Origin: Salvator merianae | Taxonomy: Eukaryota > Chordata > Lepidosauria > Squamata > Teiidae | Length of the DNA: 64,000 nucleotides | NCBI GenBank assembly: GCA_003586115.2 | Contig: QVOM02000090.1 | Span: forward strand, 10,966,632-11,030,631 | Reading direction: 5' to 3' | Part shown: piece after piece, positions 42,881 through 53,562 of the stretch | How positions within the stretch are numbered: position 1 is the stretch's first letter | How the letters are laid out: each line of letters opens with the position of its first letter | Position numbers and translations under genes: made by a program | The notes under the pieces: generated by a model | Seen by the model: the letters and a program-made list of their open reading frames with translations, nothing else | Told to the model about the DNA's origin: nothing | Databases searched by the model: none

Positions 42881-44768
42881 GTTGCTCTTAACTTTTTGAC
42901 GGGCCGAACCATCCCTGCCTTGGTTTCATAGAATATCTACATTATTCACTTCTCCAGAAGTCTGGGATTCCCCTTGCCGTTTTGACTGCTTGATATGACT
43001 GGATTTTTTTTTAATGTTTTTTTTTTGAGAGAGAGAGCAGGCTGCCCACAGAAAATAAGCTTTCTTCCGGCTATGATTCTCTTAACCTATAAAACATTCA
43101 CAGTGTTAGGAGGTACAGAAAGAGAGGTTTATTATAGTTCCCAGCATCTGAAACCTACAAGTCACTAGGGCAATGTCGAGGCATGTTTAGGAACTGACAG
43201 AGTAACTGCTTCCACTTTTACCTTATGTATACGTCTGCTTAGTTGTGATTGTGAAGTGGGAGGGGGAGAGCAGCGTGTCCCTCCTCCATCAAATCAAGAT
43301 TGTAGCTGATCTTGGTGGGGAGGGAGGAGGACAGAGGGGCAGCCCCCTCCAGTTATGAGATCCCAGCTGATAGAGGCAGGGGCGTGGCAAACTCCCCCAA
43401 TTGCAGCTGGGCATCCCTGACTTCAATCTCATTGGTGGTGGGAAAGATTATCCCTGCCTTTGAGACTAAAGCTTGGGGAGTCCCTGGCTGTGATCTTGAC
43501 GGCAGGGATGAGGTTCATCAAACACAGGAAAGTGATCAGTGGCCCGTGTGCAGAAACACCTGGCATCTCAGTAAATCTGCCGGAACTCTCCTATATGCTT
43601 GTGGATAAATTGTGTCATTTCGGCTCTGCGTCGTTAGAGAACTGATACAAAGGTGAACGTTTATCAATTTTCCCCATTGCCAGCTACTTTGACTATGTAG
43701 CAACTGATCCCTGCGCTACTCTGCTGTGAAACACTGCTGTGTGTTTTCCATTGCTAGCTGCTTACAAAAGTCACACCCAGCAGAAGTAGCTGACCTGCAG
43801 AGTTTGACCTAAAAACACGAGTTATAGCCTTTGCATCTTCTGCGGGAAACGTGACCCAGAACTTTCGTGTCTGGATTCCGATGTTGCCCCAATAATTCTT
43901 CCCATGATCCTTTTTGCTTTTCTGATATGTGGCAATGGGTCTGCGCTGCCTATTTTTTTCAAAGTCGGGATAGAACACTTCGCTGTTGCTGTTGCTATTG
44001 CTGTTGTTTCTTTTTCTTCTTCTTTTTTTTTTAAAGTGTTGACAATTACACACTGGCTGCTCTGTTTCAGTGTGTTTTTGAGGTTTTCTATTTATACACC
44101 AAATCTGTAGCCATTCCTCAATTCGGCTGTGCCCTCCAGCGGGTCGGTTACTGATTAAAGAGAGGGTTATGCGGAAAAGGCAGGCCTTGCATGAATCTTT
44201 GGAGCAGGTTACTCCAGCGGAGCTGCCGCCTCCTCGTGATAAACCCAAGTTTTCTGGCTGGTAATTACTGGGTGGACAACAGTGGCTTCGTTGTGAAGGT
44301 AAACCCAAGCGTGCAATTCCCCTGATGGAAATTTCTCTTTAGGTTTTCTTTCTTTCTTTTTTTTGAGCTGGCATGGTCTCCAAATGCTTGCGTGTGGGAT
44401 CTTAAGAAGAAGGATGCTAAGACAATTAGCTGCTGTGTTTTGGAATTTGGGTGGGGTAGTGGCCACTTGTAGAAGTTTTGCAACAGTCTGGTTATGGCGT
44501 GTTATGTCACCATTCCTTTTTGCGCTGGGTGGGCCCTGATTGTATTGTTCAGGATAAAAATGGGATTAAAGTTAGAAGGGCTAAGCATCCTATTCCTCCT
44601 TCTTTTTAAAAACTTTTAATTTAAAAATTAAAAATTTATGTCCTCCTCCTGCTTCTTTTGGTTTTGCCAGTACTTGGCCATATATTTTTTTTTCCTTCTC
44701 CATTATCTGTGGGTTATTTGGGGGGAAAGAACAGCAGTTCTCTTCTAAGTTGTGCGCACCTGTGTATG
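42881..44768. other. Unique DNA
   Basis: Contains a T-run with GA repeat at 43007-43038 and pyrimidine-rich tracts at 44009-44030 and 44348-44363. A 184-codon minus frame (43754-44308) includes runs of lysine, asparagine and serine that come from these tracts, so it is not accepted as a gene. No interspersed repeat is recognised. Confidence 0.45.
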
Positions 44769-44911
44769 ACCCTTTCTGCATGGGGGCTTATTCAAGATTC
44801 TATCCCAGAATAGGGACTTGCCATCCATATGCTGGTGCAGACTACGGTACCCCTGCCCGGCATAGTCTGCACCGAGAAGATGACTTAAGATCCTGAAGTA
44901 CAGAAAGACCC
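44769..44911. mobile_element. Family D MITE
   Basis: The left end GACCCTTTCTGCATGG and the right end AGTACAGAAAGACCC are inverted copies. It shares TATCCCAGAATAGGGAC with the element at 32017. Confidence 0.65.
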
Positions 44912-45361
44912 TAAGAAACTAGAAAAAAATGTCCGCAAGGTCAGGGAAATCCCAAGGCTGGTAAAATTCTTGTTATTTATTCATTTAACGAGAGGGATGT
45001 GTGCGGAGCATCTTCAGTATTTATTTTGCTTTTGCATATATCAACTTCCTTTTTTTTTTTTTGCTTACAAAACCCATGCTGTAGGTTGTCTGGATTCCAT
45101 CTCCCATCAGTCGCAGACAAACTAACCAAGGAGTCGAAGTTTATTATTTTATGCATTGCAGCATTTAAATCTGCCTTTCTTTTGAAGACTTCCAGCAAAC
45201 GTTATTTTGGAGGACATACTGGTTAGACTCCTGGTATGAAGGAATAAAATGTATGGGTTTACACATTTTTAAACACTTTTATGCCTCTTCCCACTCACAG
45301 AAGCTATAGCAGAGGCATACGTAATATGATATGTTGGGTCCGCTTCCCAGTTATTGCGCTA
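44912..45361. other. Unique DNA
   Basis: A long T-run at 45049-45061 precedes ACAAAACCC; no exon is supported. Confidence 0.4.
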
Positions 45362-45777
45362 GGCTGCATCCAGACAGGGGAAATATAGCGCCAATATGTC
45401 TGTGCTGTGATGGGATTGCCAGATGTATCTGTGACAACCCCACTACATCCCCCCTAAATCCCACTGTAGCCTGACTCCGATGGCGAGCTTTCCCAAAATT
45501 ACTCTGTAACTTACCATCTGGAGGGACCTGCCATCCTGGAAGTCTCCATTGCGCATGTGCAGGGGCAGAAGAAAATGGCTACGCATGCGCAGAGGTCATG
45601 ATCACAGGCTTCTGGGTATCTTGTGCTGGTGAAATATCCAGATGTGTGTGACAGTAGAACACACACAGACAGCTGTGCCCCACCCCCCGCTATCTAGGCA
45701 ACAGGTGATGATTCCGAGGGTTGTACTCCGAAATATCATTTATGAGCAATATATTCAGCCGGCATCTGGATCCAGCC
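45362..45777. mobile_element. hAT-like MITE (family E)
   Basis: The left end, GGCTGCATCCAGACAGGGG, and the reverse complement of the right end, GGCTGGATCCAGATGCCGG, are similar, and both continue into AATATA. The TCCAGACAGG core is shared with the fold-back at 4871. No clear target duplication. Confidence 0.55.
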
Positions 45778-46141
45778 ATAGTCTTCCTAGACTCGGCTGT
45801 ATATTATCATTGACAGACTCCGCTGTGTTCATTTGCTTTTGTGAGGTTTTATTGTTTCGTTTCGTTTTGTTTTGTTTTTGAAGGACTTTTTCCCCACTAC
45901 TTCCCCAGAAAGTTCTTCACTGGTCTTTCTGCAGTAGTGTGGTTTGCCCTAAGTCTTGGTTTTCAATTCATGAGCCTTTTTATTATAATTGCAGCATAAT
46001 CAGACTGAATTGGGAGTAACTCAATTTGTGTGTGGTCTGCTTTTGTTCGGGTGGTTTATGGTCTCTTTAAGCCTTCCCTCCCTCCCAATTGGGAAGGCAA
46101 AACATGGAGGTACCAGCTGCTGCCGCTGTTTCCTGCAGAAA
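45778..46141. other. Unique DNA
   Basis: Contains a TTTCGTTTTGTTTTG-like run at about 45854-45880; no exon. Confidence 0.4.
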
Positions 46142-46345
46142 ACATTTATTTATTTATTTACTTGTATTTTTCCCCAGCCCTATACCTGAAGATCTCAGGG
46201 TGGGTTAGAACAGTAAAAACAAAACGTAAAATGAACCCACTAAAAACAATTACAGTGTCTGAAAGGCAGAGGGGAAGCTGTGTCTCCTGAGCCAAAGGCC
46301 AGGGGTAAATACATGCATCTTAACCAATCTTCTAAGTGTATATAG
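46142..46345 (-). mobile_element. L2-like LINE 3' tail
   Basis: On the minus strand, text corresponding to the end of ORF2 (CTGGCCTTTGGCTCAGGAG) is followed by the 3' UTR and a TTTA-rich tail at 46145-46165. Same family as 15955 and 63254. Confidence 0.65.
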
Positions 46346-46435
46346 TGAAGGTGCAACTGTGCACTTTAAAGGGAAACATAAATTTGCTGTGCACATATTT
46401 CTTTGCTTCTGTTAGGTGCTCTTCTAAGCACTTGG

Positions 46436-46780
46436 CTCTTGTTGTTTTTGGGTACCATTGGGTCATGGCCAACTCCTGGTTGACTGCATGGGCACATCTG
46501 TGCAGTTTTCTTTGCAGAGATGCAGAAGTGGTTTGCCATTGCCTACTTCTGGGAGAGGCTGGGGATTGAACTGACAACCCTCTCCTTCCCAGGCATTTTG
46601 GTCTATCACTGAGCCACAGCCCCTCCCAGTTTCCATGGGCATCTCTATGCAGTTTTCTTGGCAGAGATGCAGCGGTGGTTTGCCAATGCCAACTTGCGGG
46701 GAGAGGCCAGGGATCGAACTGGCGACCCTCTGCATTCCTGGCAGTTTGCCCTCCCTCTGAACTACAGCCATTCCCCTAAT
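46436..46780 (-). mobile_element. tRNA-derived SINE, head-to-tail dimer
   Basis: Two minus-strand units, about 46436-46628 and 46629-46780. The first, reading downwards, ends in the longer tail (AACCAGGAGTTGGCCATGAC); the junction is GCCCATGGAAACTGGGAGG, the same as at 2580, 11370 and 36805 apart from point changes. Both have B boxes and the GCAAACCAC block. Confidence 0.85.
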
Positions 46781-47476
46781 TCTTAAGTCTTGTTCAGATA
46801 TCAGTTCCCCCCCACACACACCTTTTGGTGCCCTCCTCTTCCTTTCAGGTCATCATTTCCACATCTGTGCATCCCGCGTAGAATTTTCATGCACTAGAAA
46901 CAGCAGCCGGCCGTTTGCAAATACCTTCCGCAATAGACCATATGGGAACCCTAAACGATCAGGTTTTTATGATCCAGAAGGCAGAAAAATGCGGTCTGAT
47001 ATTCAACTGATACACAGCATAAGCGAGAGCTGCAAGCCAGCCTCGCTTGAGCTAGGGGGATTCAGTTTGGTCCTTTGGATATAATAACTTAACGTTTTGG
47101 CCTACATCCATAGTATGCGTCGCAGCTGCTGGTTGCAAGCCAAGACAAAAAGCGCACGGGGAGCTTGGTTGGTCATTGAGATGCTGTTGTCCTGCTTTCA
47201 CCCTGTTCTTGGCCCCCAGTGTCAAAATTCTAGGCTTCCTTTCCCTCCCTCTTATGCATACGCTCACTTGCACACTGCACTGTCCAGACGATCTAATTTA
47301 TGCTCTCTTTTCTATATCCAGACGGTCGGGCACTTCCTTCCCTATTATTCACAGTTTCCATATCTGCAAGGTTTGCGCCTCTGTGATTCTGGATGGAGTT
47401 TTGGTATCCTCGACTTGCATGCTCACATGTTAGCACCGCTGTTTTTTCAAGGGATGGGAGGGAATTTAAACTGTGG
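46781..47476. other. Unique DNA
   Basis: A 159-codon plus frame at 47097-47576 has no recognisable domain and overlaps an 85-codon frame. No repeat recognised before 47470. Confidence 0.4.
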
Positions 47477-47757
47477 TCAGTTCATAGTTCCGTCATCTTT
47501 TGCCATTTCTGAATCCGAGCTCTTTTTGAGTTGGGGTTCTGCTGACTTTGCTAACTTTCCAATATTAAAACGGTGAATAATATGGGGAGACACTTCAGAG
47601 TCAGTTACGTCTACTTGGCAGCGAGTCCTGTGGTCTTGAGAGGCATTAGGAGCCAGCAGTATCTTTTTTACGTTAGTTTTTTTTCCAAAGCTTTCAGGTA
47701 CCATTCTTCCCATTTCCCCAAAGGTACCACAATATTAGCAAGTTTGAGATTTACAGG
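47477..47757. repeat. Unclassified dispersed repeat, copy 1
   Basis: It aligns with 54500-54716: both contain GTCAGTT(A/G)C(G/A)TCTACT, then TCCTGTG, GAGGC(A/G)TTAGG, and at the end GGTAC(C/T)A followed by TTTGA(G/A)ATTA. Identity is roughly 70% over the best 150 bases. I cannot name the family. Confidence 0.55.
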
Positions 47758-48548
47758 GTTTTCTCGGAGTCGAGTAGATAATGAGAAACTCCTGTGTGGA
47801 CTTGCCTGTGGTTTTGCGCATGCACGCATACTTTTTCAGGGCCTTTCTGAACCCATAGAAAAGACCCCTTTCACGTGTTGCCACTCCTCATGCCTCCAAG
47901 AGTGATGGAGCAGGAAGAAGACCTCCCCACCCCTACCCCTGTGATCTCAGTATTCAGGCAGGTCTGTCCATTGATGCTCAATTGGGCACTGTGAGGATCT
48001 TCAAGTCGGGCAGGGAAAATTTCCTTTCAAAAGCACCCCTGGGGAGAAGAAGGGAAACTCCTAGCTTTGCAGTGAAATGCCAGACTGAGAAGGGGTAAAG
48101 AGTGTGAGTGATCCGTCCATCAGCCAAGACTCCTAATCATTCTCCAGTAGGGGACAAGATGCGGGGAAGTCGTCTATTCTGTCTAGCATTCGCCTCAGAA
48201 GCGTTTTTGTTTTTCACTGCTAGGAACCAACGGGGCCAGTTGATTAAGAGTTTCACGTGGTGGATTATGCTCTCTAGTTCTGACGCAGATTTATTTGTTA
48301 TTGATTAGGTTGTGATTATTAGAAGCCCTTTTCTGCTTCCTTTCGCTCTTGAATTCTAGGGCCCTTATCTCCCGGGGGGAAACTTCCGTGCTGCAAGGTG
48401 ACCCAGTCGTGAATGCACGTTTATATGGGACGCCATTGGTGGAAAAATACTGTAATCTTTCCCACTTCGGATACTGAACCCTTTTCCGTACAACACTGTA
48501 AACCTGGATTAACCTGAGGATGATGAGCAAAGCAAATAGATCTTGACC
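47758..48548. other. Unique DNA
   Basis: Includes AT-rich text with TTATTGATTAGG near 48299 and a repeat-free stretch from about 48170 to 48540. No supported exon. Confidence 0.4.
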
Positions 48549-48610
48549 AGGGGCCGTTCTGCATTTGCTGGTGCTCCTTCCGCCAAGCATGCTAAGTCGT
48601 TCCCCCCCCC
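48549..48610 (+). mobile_element. MITE left-end fragment
   Basis: GGGGCCGTTCTGCATTTGCTGG matches the left end of the GGGCCTTTCTGCAC-type MITEs. Confidence 0.5.
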
Positions 48611-48700
48611 CCGGCATCTCGGATAATCGTTGCCTTGCGGTATTTACTCCTGAGTAAAACAAGTTGTCCGCTCACTCCTCTCTTGTCTTCTCCTCTGCAG

Positions 48701-48749
48701 GTAATGCTGTATGTTGCCGCAGGGCGAACGTCGCCTGTTGGTATCTGAG
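48701..48749 (+). other. Candidate micro-exon (49 nt)
   Basis: It lies between a strong acceptor (a CTCTCTTGTCTTCTCCTCTGCAG-type polypyrimidine tract ending at 48700) and a good donor, GAG/GTAAGG at 48747-48755. Only the third frame is open throughout, reading NAVCCRRANVACWYL; the first has a TGA at its end and the second a TAA at its start. No family is recognised. It could be a 5' untranslated exon, a cryptic exon or chance. Confidence 0.25.
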
Positions 48750-49222
48750 GTAAGGCAAGTTTGCTTCTTGTTGCCGATATGTGTAGCTTGTGGCACACGC
48801 CGGAGGGGCACGTTTTGTGCTCTGTGCGCCCAGAGTTTGTCCTGATTATTTTTCACAAGATTTTATTAATTAATGCCTTCAGTGTTGGATTATTGCACCC
48901 TTTCTGTATCTCTGCCAGGACACTTGGACTCTGCTATTCCAAATTTGAAGCAGTTCCGGAACTTCTGTATTAGTGTTTTGTTCTAGTTTGTTCTTGATTG
49001 TTATTCTGTTAAGTAAAATGAAGTTAAAAGGAAAAAAAAAAAAGACTTATTAATTACTATATAATGTTGCATGTTAATGCATATTGATTCCTGGTTGCCA
49101 GATGAAGCTGTGTCAGTCTGCACCCAAGAAACTCAATTGACTGGCACCTGTGACCCTTTCCGACTGCCTTGTATCACACATATGCCCTCAGATATTACTC
49201 TTTAGCATGTACGTCTGTGGGC
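48750..49222. other. AT-rich DNA
   Basis: An A-run at 49031-49043 may be a retroposon tail. No exon. Confidence 0.4.
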
Positions 49223-49345
49223 TTGTCTGTGCCACAGGCAGATAGGGCCTTCCCTGGTGGTGACTCCCAGATTGTGGAATAGCTCCCCCCCCCCCAGGTG
49301 CACCAGGCCCCTTCAGTTAATACATTCATAAAATTGTTAAATTGG
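49223..49345 (+). pseudogene. L2-like LINE ORF2 C-terminal remnant
   Basis: One plus frame reads GPSLVVTPRLWNSSPP and then VHQAPSVNTFIKLL, the decayed LVVAPRLWNSLP...APSL tail of L2-type proteins. It is joined to CR1/L3 text at about 49345. Confidence 0.6.
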
Positions 49346-49415
49346 AGGGACTGCCACCAGGTTGAAGAGACGGGCAGGATGCCTCTAAAGGCCATTTGCA
49401 GGGAGTCAGGAACAT
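49346..49415 (+). mobile_element. CR1/L3-like tail fragment
   Basis: GGCAGGATGCCTCTAAAGGC and CATTTGCAGGGAGTCAGG match the middle of the ~230-bp unit. Confidence 0.7.
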
Positions 49416-49429
49416 TCTTCTGGATAAAA

Positions 49430-49496
49430 GAGGCCCTGAAGAGGATTATGGGGGGCCATAATCCAGAATTATGGTAAGTAGAGAAAGACCCGAAGA
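49430..49496. mobile_element. Family D MITE fragment
   Basis: CCATAATCCAGAATTATGG is palindromic and is followed by the TAAGTAGAGAAAGACCC end. Confidence 0.5.
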
Positions 49497-50010
49497 AATA
49501 ATCTGCCCCTTTTCTGTACCCGCTGCTTCCTGGCCTTCTTTTCGTATGAAAAGTACAAGTTTGGCCAGTTTTGCAATGCTCTGTAGGCAGAGCCAAAATG
49601 ATTTCATCTGGAACTGGCATTCTCTATTGTTAAATAAAATTATCAGAAGGGAAGGACAGCATACTTCCAAATAAGCGAGAGGTCTGTGAACAAACAATGG
49701 CAGCAAGAAAAAAAACGTTCTAGAGGGGTGAACTTTAACGTTTTTATTTTGCAATGCAAGTTAGAAATCCAGGGGTTTCTCGGAAGAGGCCTTTATCTTC
49801 CCTTTTCTCTTCTTCCACGTCAGGAAGTCGCCTCCAAACACAATACCTATCGTGGTCCTTAAGTTCATCCCCTGTATCAGAAAGGATTTGTATTCTGTTG
49901 TTACGTTGATATCTTTTCTTTCTTCTGAAGCATTCAAAACAGCAGCCATTATTCTTCCTCACTTCTGTTCTTTTCTCACAACAAACCTGTGATGAATTTG
50001 GCTGCAGAGC
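49497..50010. other. Unique DNA
   Basis: No repeat or exon recognised; AAC/AAA-rich parts near 49705. Confidence 0.4.
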
Positions 50011-50414
50011 TGAGCCTTCTGCACTGTCTGGTATACCAGTCCAGTGTAAGATCTAGACCTCTCTAGGGCAGAACAGAACAGGCCCCGCCCCCTGCTAGGC
50101 CGTTCCATCCACACTGGATAGAGCTGAGCCAAAATGGCCGCCTAGACCAGGACACCAGTAGACCTGTTTTAACAGGTCTACCGGCAGTCCAGGGGCCTCT
50201 GGAATGGAACAGAGAGGCCTGGGAAGGGCTCATACCTTCTTGTTCTGGTTTCATAGGGGGTCTCATTTCAGTGGTGCATCAAATTGCACAACCAAAATGG
50301 GTCCCCCTGGGGCTCCAAGGCCAGAACTTTTGTTCCTGGCTGTCAGAGTCCCCATGGCAGTCTCTGAAGCTGAACCACTCTAACCTGAAACCATTAAGTG
50401 CGGAAATGGCCCTG
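50011..50414 (+). mobile_element. MITE family A, near-complete
   Basis: It begins TGAGCCTTCTGCACTGTCTGG and ends AAGTGCGGAAATGGCCC, inverted copies. The internal hairpin GTAGACCTGTTTTAACAGGTCTAC lies at 50158-50181. It has CCATCCACACTGGATAG and TTTTGTTCCTGGC as in other copies. Confidence 0.8.
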
Positions 50415-50984
50415 GACTCTAATTCAGCGTCATGACCCCACACTACCCAGAATTGAGGAATCTAGTTTTTGGATTCCAGCTCCCACCGACTGACTCAGGT
50501 TCATGTGCATAAGATGCCAGAAATATCTGGAGAATAAAAGGATTTCTATCATTGACCAACGTGAAGAAAATTCCTTCTGTCTTTGTAATAACTAACCAGA
50601 CAGTACACAGCAGCAATGTCTCATTGTAAGATGCGTTACAAAAATTGAAGGTTTACTATCCAGGCAGTCAACATTCACTTTGCTTTGTATGTTATAGGGT
50701 TAAAGGGCCTTGGAAACCATCCCAAACACATTTCCGAGGAGAAATGGACAATTTATATCCAAGTTATATGGCATTATTATGCTTTTTTCAGCCCTGTGTC
50801 ATCCGCTTAAAGTTGCTGACATGGATTATTGTCTGTTTATGAAAAATTCAGCAGAATTACTGCTTATGAGAAGTGTGTTTTCCATGGATTTTAAAAGTTA
50901 TTATTTTCTTCACCTCCCCCATCCTCTGCCTATCCCTACCTCACCCTTAGGGAATCAGGTGCTGCCTCCTGGCTCCAGGCATCT
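50415..50984. other. AT-rich unique block
   Basis: Repeat-free from about 50560 to 50920, with ATTATTATGC and TTTTAAAAGTTATTATTTTC-like text. Candidate conserved non-coding element; untested. Confidence 0.35.
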
Positions 50985-51057
50985 GAGTCGGCATCTTGAG
51001 CCGGCATCTGAGTCGGCCCTGAGTCGGCATCTTGAGCCAGCATCTGAGTCGGCACTG
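50985..51057 (+). repeat. Minisatellite of GAGTCGGCATCTTGAGCC units
   Basis: GGCATCTGAGTCGGC and GGCATCTTGAGCC alternate about three times; the higher-order unit is near 33-36 bases with internal 15-18-base sub-units. Confidence 0.75.
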
Positions 51058-51900
51058 CCAACACTTAAACTCTTCTACCACCTTAAGTTACGTGCTCCCC
51101 CATCAAGATCCCTTCAGAAGGCATTGTCTGGGCAGGTCCTATCATAAGCTCGACTCCGTGACCTTCTTTCTGGTATTAGGTATTGCCTGCTGGCCTGGAT
51201 TTCCGAAATGTAGGCCTTTGTCTCTGCGTTGTTTTCCATTCAAAATATGTTTAGACCAAGTACAAATGTTCCAAAAATAAGGAAGAGGAACGGGGTGGGG
51301 GATAAATGTGCAGGAAAATACAGAATTGAAGCTGAGGGCAGCAACTCAGGTGATAAGCACATATGTGAAATCTATATATATTATATATATAAACTGAGAT
51401 GTTATTTACTTTGGGTTGCCATGGAGATATTTTGGCGAGTGCCTGCTCATCCTCTTGGGCTCTTTCCTGTACATTTCCTGCAGAGAGCATGTGTTACTTC
51501 TTTCTATCCAAGAGACACATGTTTCATATTTTCCCATAACCTCTCCCTGACCCTCTTGGCTGAGGAAATTGCACGTTGGGACTGACTCTCTCTCTTGATT
51601 GTGATTAGTTACATGGAATGGAAAAAGCACTGTGTCAAGCTTTTTATTTCCTCCCCCCCCCCGTGCGTGCACAAACACACACACTCACACACACTTATGT
51701 GTGTGTGTGTGTTCCTGGAATATTCCTGTAAACAGATCAGAACTTCGGAAGGGTCAGCCAAGATTCATCGCTTCCAGGCAGCCTTGTGAGATGGTTGATT
51801 TGGACACCCATTTGATGCCCTTTCCCTTCTCTCTAGTTTTCAGCAGATCAGAGGCATAAAGTTGTAATTCCCTTCTCCAAGAGGGTTAGAAAAAAAGGAG
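51058..51900. other. Unique DNA with microsatellites
   Basis: An AT run lies at about 51371-51391 and a CA/TG palindromic tract at 51672-51714 (see separate entry). No exon supported. Confidence 0.4.
51672..51714. repeat. CA...TG palindromic microsatellite
   Basis: ACACACACTCACACACAC followed by TTATGTGTGTGTGTGTG, a self-complementary stretch able to form a hairpin or Z-DNA. Confidence 0.85.
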
Positions 51901-52165
51901 CAGCTTGGCCCTAAATGACTTGAGTCCCAAATACCTAGAGGAATCCCATATGGACCTGCCCGTGCCTTAAGATCTGCAGCGGAGGCCCTCCTGGTTGTAT
52001 CAATGCTGTCAGCAGCTAAAAAGGGTGGATACTCAGGATAGGGTCCTCTTGGTGGTAGCCCCCAGACTATGGGATTGTCTCCCCCCCCCCTCCAAAGTAT
52101 GCCAGATTCCTTCACTATATGCATTCAGAAGACTGGTAAAGACACACCTATTTACCTTGGCTTTT
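51900..52165 (+). pseudogene. L2-like LINE ORF2 C-terminal remnant
   Basis: Within 52038-52165 one plus frame is open and reads VLLVVAPRLWDCLPPPSK, then PSLYAFRRLVKTHLFTLAF, the complete hallmark tail of L2/CR1-type reverse transcriptases. This copy is the best-preserved in the window and matches the frame at 16085-16235. A CR1/L3 tail starts at 52183, so the two insertions abut. Upstream text to 51900 probably belongs to the same copy. Confidence 0.8.
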
Positions 52166-52182
52166 GACTGAGGAAACAGCTC

Positions 52183-52470
52183 GGTGAGCAGATGAAGGTT
52201 TTGCCTTCGTCTTCTGCTTGAGATGCCCAGAAGCAAATGGTGGGCCACTGTGTGAGACAGGATGCTGGACTAAATGGGCCATGGCCTGATCCAGCAGAGC
52301 CCCTCTTAATTCATAGAGGAGAGGTGTATGAGTGGCTACTAGAATGGATGCCCAGGTACCACCTCCAGTTTGGAGAGACAGGCAGGAGGCCTCCAAAGGC
52401 CATCTGCAGGGAGTTCAGAGAAGGTGAAGGTTTTGCCTTTGTCTTCTGCTTGAGAATGGCCGGCTCCTTA
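52183..52470 (+). mobile_element. CR1/L3-like LINE tail, tandem units
   Basis: Starts in the middle of one unit, passes its terminal block (GGATGCTGGACTAAATGGGC) and joins at CTCTTAATTCATAG to a second unit that is cut at about 52460 before its end. Confidence 0.8.
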
Positions 52471-52964
52471 AGTCTGTTGGGAGGCTGTTTTTCCTGACCT
52501 TCTTTTGGGATCCATGGACCCGCTGCCCTTCCTCCAGCTCAGTGTTATCGTCACCCTTTGCTTCCTGTTTTTGTCATCGGAATTGTGGTGTAGAAGATGA
52601 ATCGTTGCCTGATTTTAAGAACAGGCTGATAAGGAGGCTGAGTCCACGCAGGACGTAGGGGAAATAGATAAGTGGTCCGAAGTCGAGGCAGTTCTGGATG
52701 GACTTGCATTTCCCTTGAAGGAAATAAATATGATGCATCGATTTGGGAGTACTCCAAGCTGTGAATTATGGGGTTTTGGTCTTTAGTTTGCTGCATCTGT
52801 GACCATTCTTGGCATCTGCTGTATAAGGGGATAGTCTTGGACGGGGCTACAGGAGGAAACCATCATACTCCTCAGTGGGTTTCAAGCTAAAGTTCTCCAG
52901 ATGTTTCAGATGTTGTTGTCTGGAACATCTGAGGACCACAGTTTGAGAACCACTGAAGCTGACC
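52471..52964. other. Unique DNA with a repeat scrap
   Basis: A fragment near 52893-52960 with TTCTCCAGATGTTTC-like text resembles a dispersed repeat motif. No exon. Confidence 0.4.
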
Positions 52965-53562
52965 ATGCCCAGAACTGATCAATGCAGGTGAAGGTTTTGC
53001 CTTCATCTTCTGCCCAGGAGCAAGTGGTGAAACAGGATGCTGGGCTGGATAGGCTGTGGCCTGATCCAGCAGGGTTCCTCTTAATTCATGGAGGACAGAT
53101 GTATCAGTGGTACTAGAATGGATGCCTAGGTACCGCCTCCAGGTTGGAGAGACAGGCAGGATGTCTCTAAAGGCCATTTGCAGGGAGTTGAGAGCAAGTG
53201 AATGTTGTGCCTTTGTCTTCTCCCTGAAATGTCGAGAAGCAACTGGTTGGCCACTATGTAAGACAGGATGCTGGACTAGATGGGCCATGGCCCGATCCAG
53301 CAGGGCTTCTCTTAATTCATGGCGGACAGGTGTATCGATGGCTACTAGAATGGATGCCTGGGTACCACCTCCAGGTTGGAGAGGTGGGCAGGATGCTTTT
53401 TAAGGCCATTTGCAGGGAGTCAAGAGCAAGTGAAGAGCCTTCGTCTTCTGCTTGAGATGCCCAGAAGCGATTGGTGGGCCACTGTGTGAAACAGGATGCT
53501 GCACTGGATAGGCTGTGGCCTGATCCAGCAGGGCTTCTTTTATGTGCTTATGCTCTTATGTG
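52965..53562 (+). mobile_element. CR1/L3-like LINE tail, three tandem units
   Basis: The CTGATCCAGCAGGG (or CCGATCC) block recurs at about 53062, 53293 and 53521, periods 231 and 228 bases. The two internal joints both read CTCTTAATTCATGG; the last unit ends in TTATGTGCTTATGCTCTTATG. This is the longest array of the family in the window. Confidence 0.85.

Noticed and set aside
43754..44308. 184-codon minus frame
   Set aside because: Lysine/asparagine/serine runs come from pyrimidine and trinucleotide tracts.
47097..47576. 159-codon plus frame
   Set aside because: No domain or splice context; its end overlaps a dispersed repeat.
52965..53562. CRISPR-like or satellite array
   Set aside because: Repeats of about 230 bases without spacers; they are LINE 3' UTR units in a vertebrate genome.
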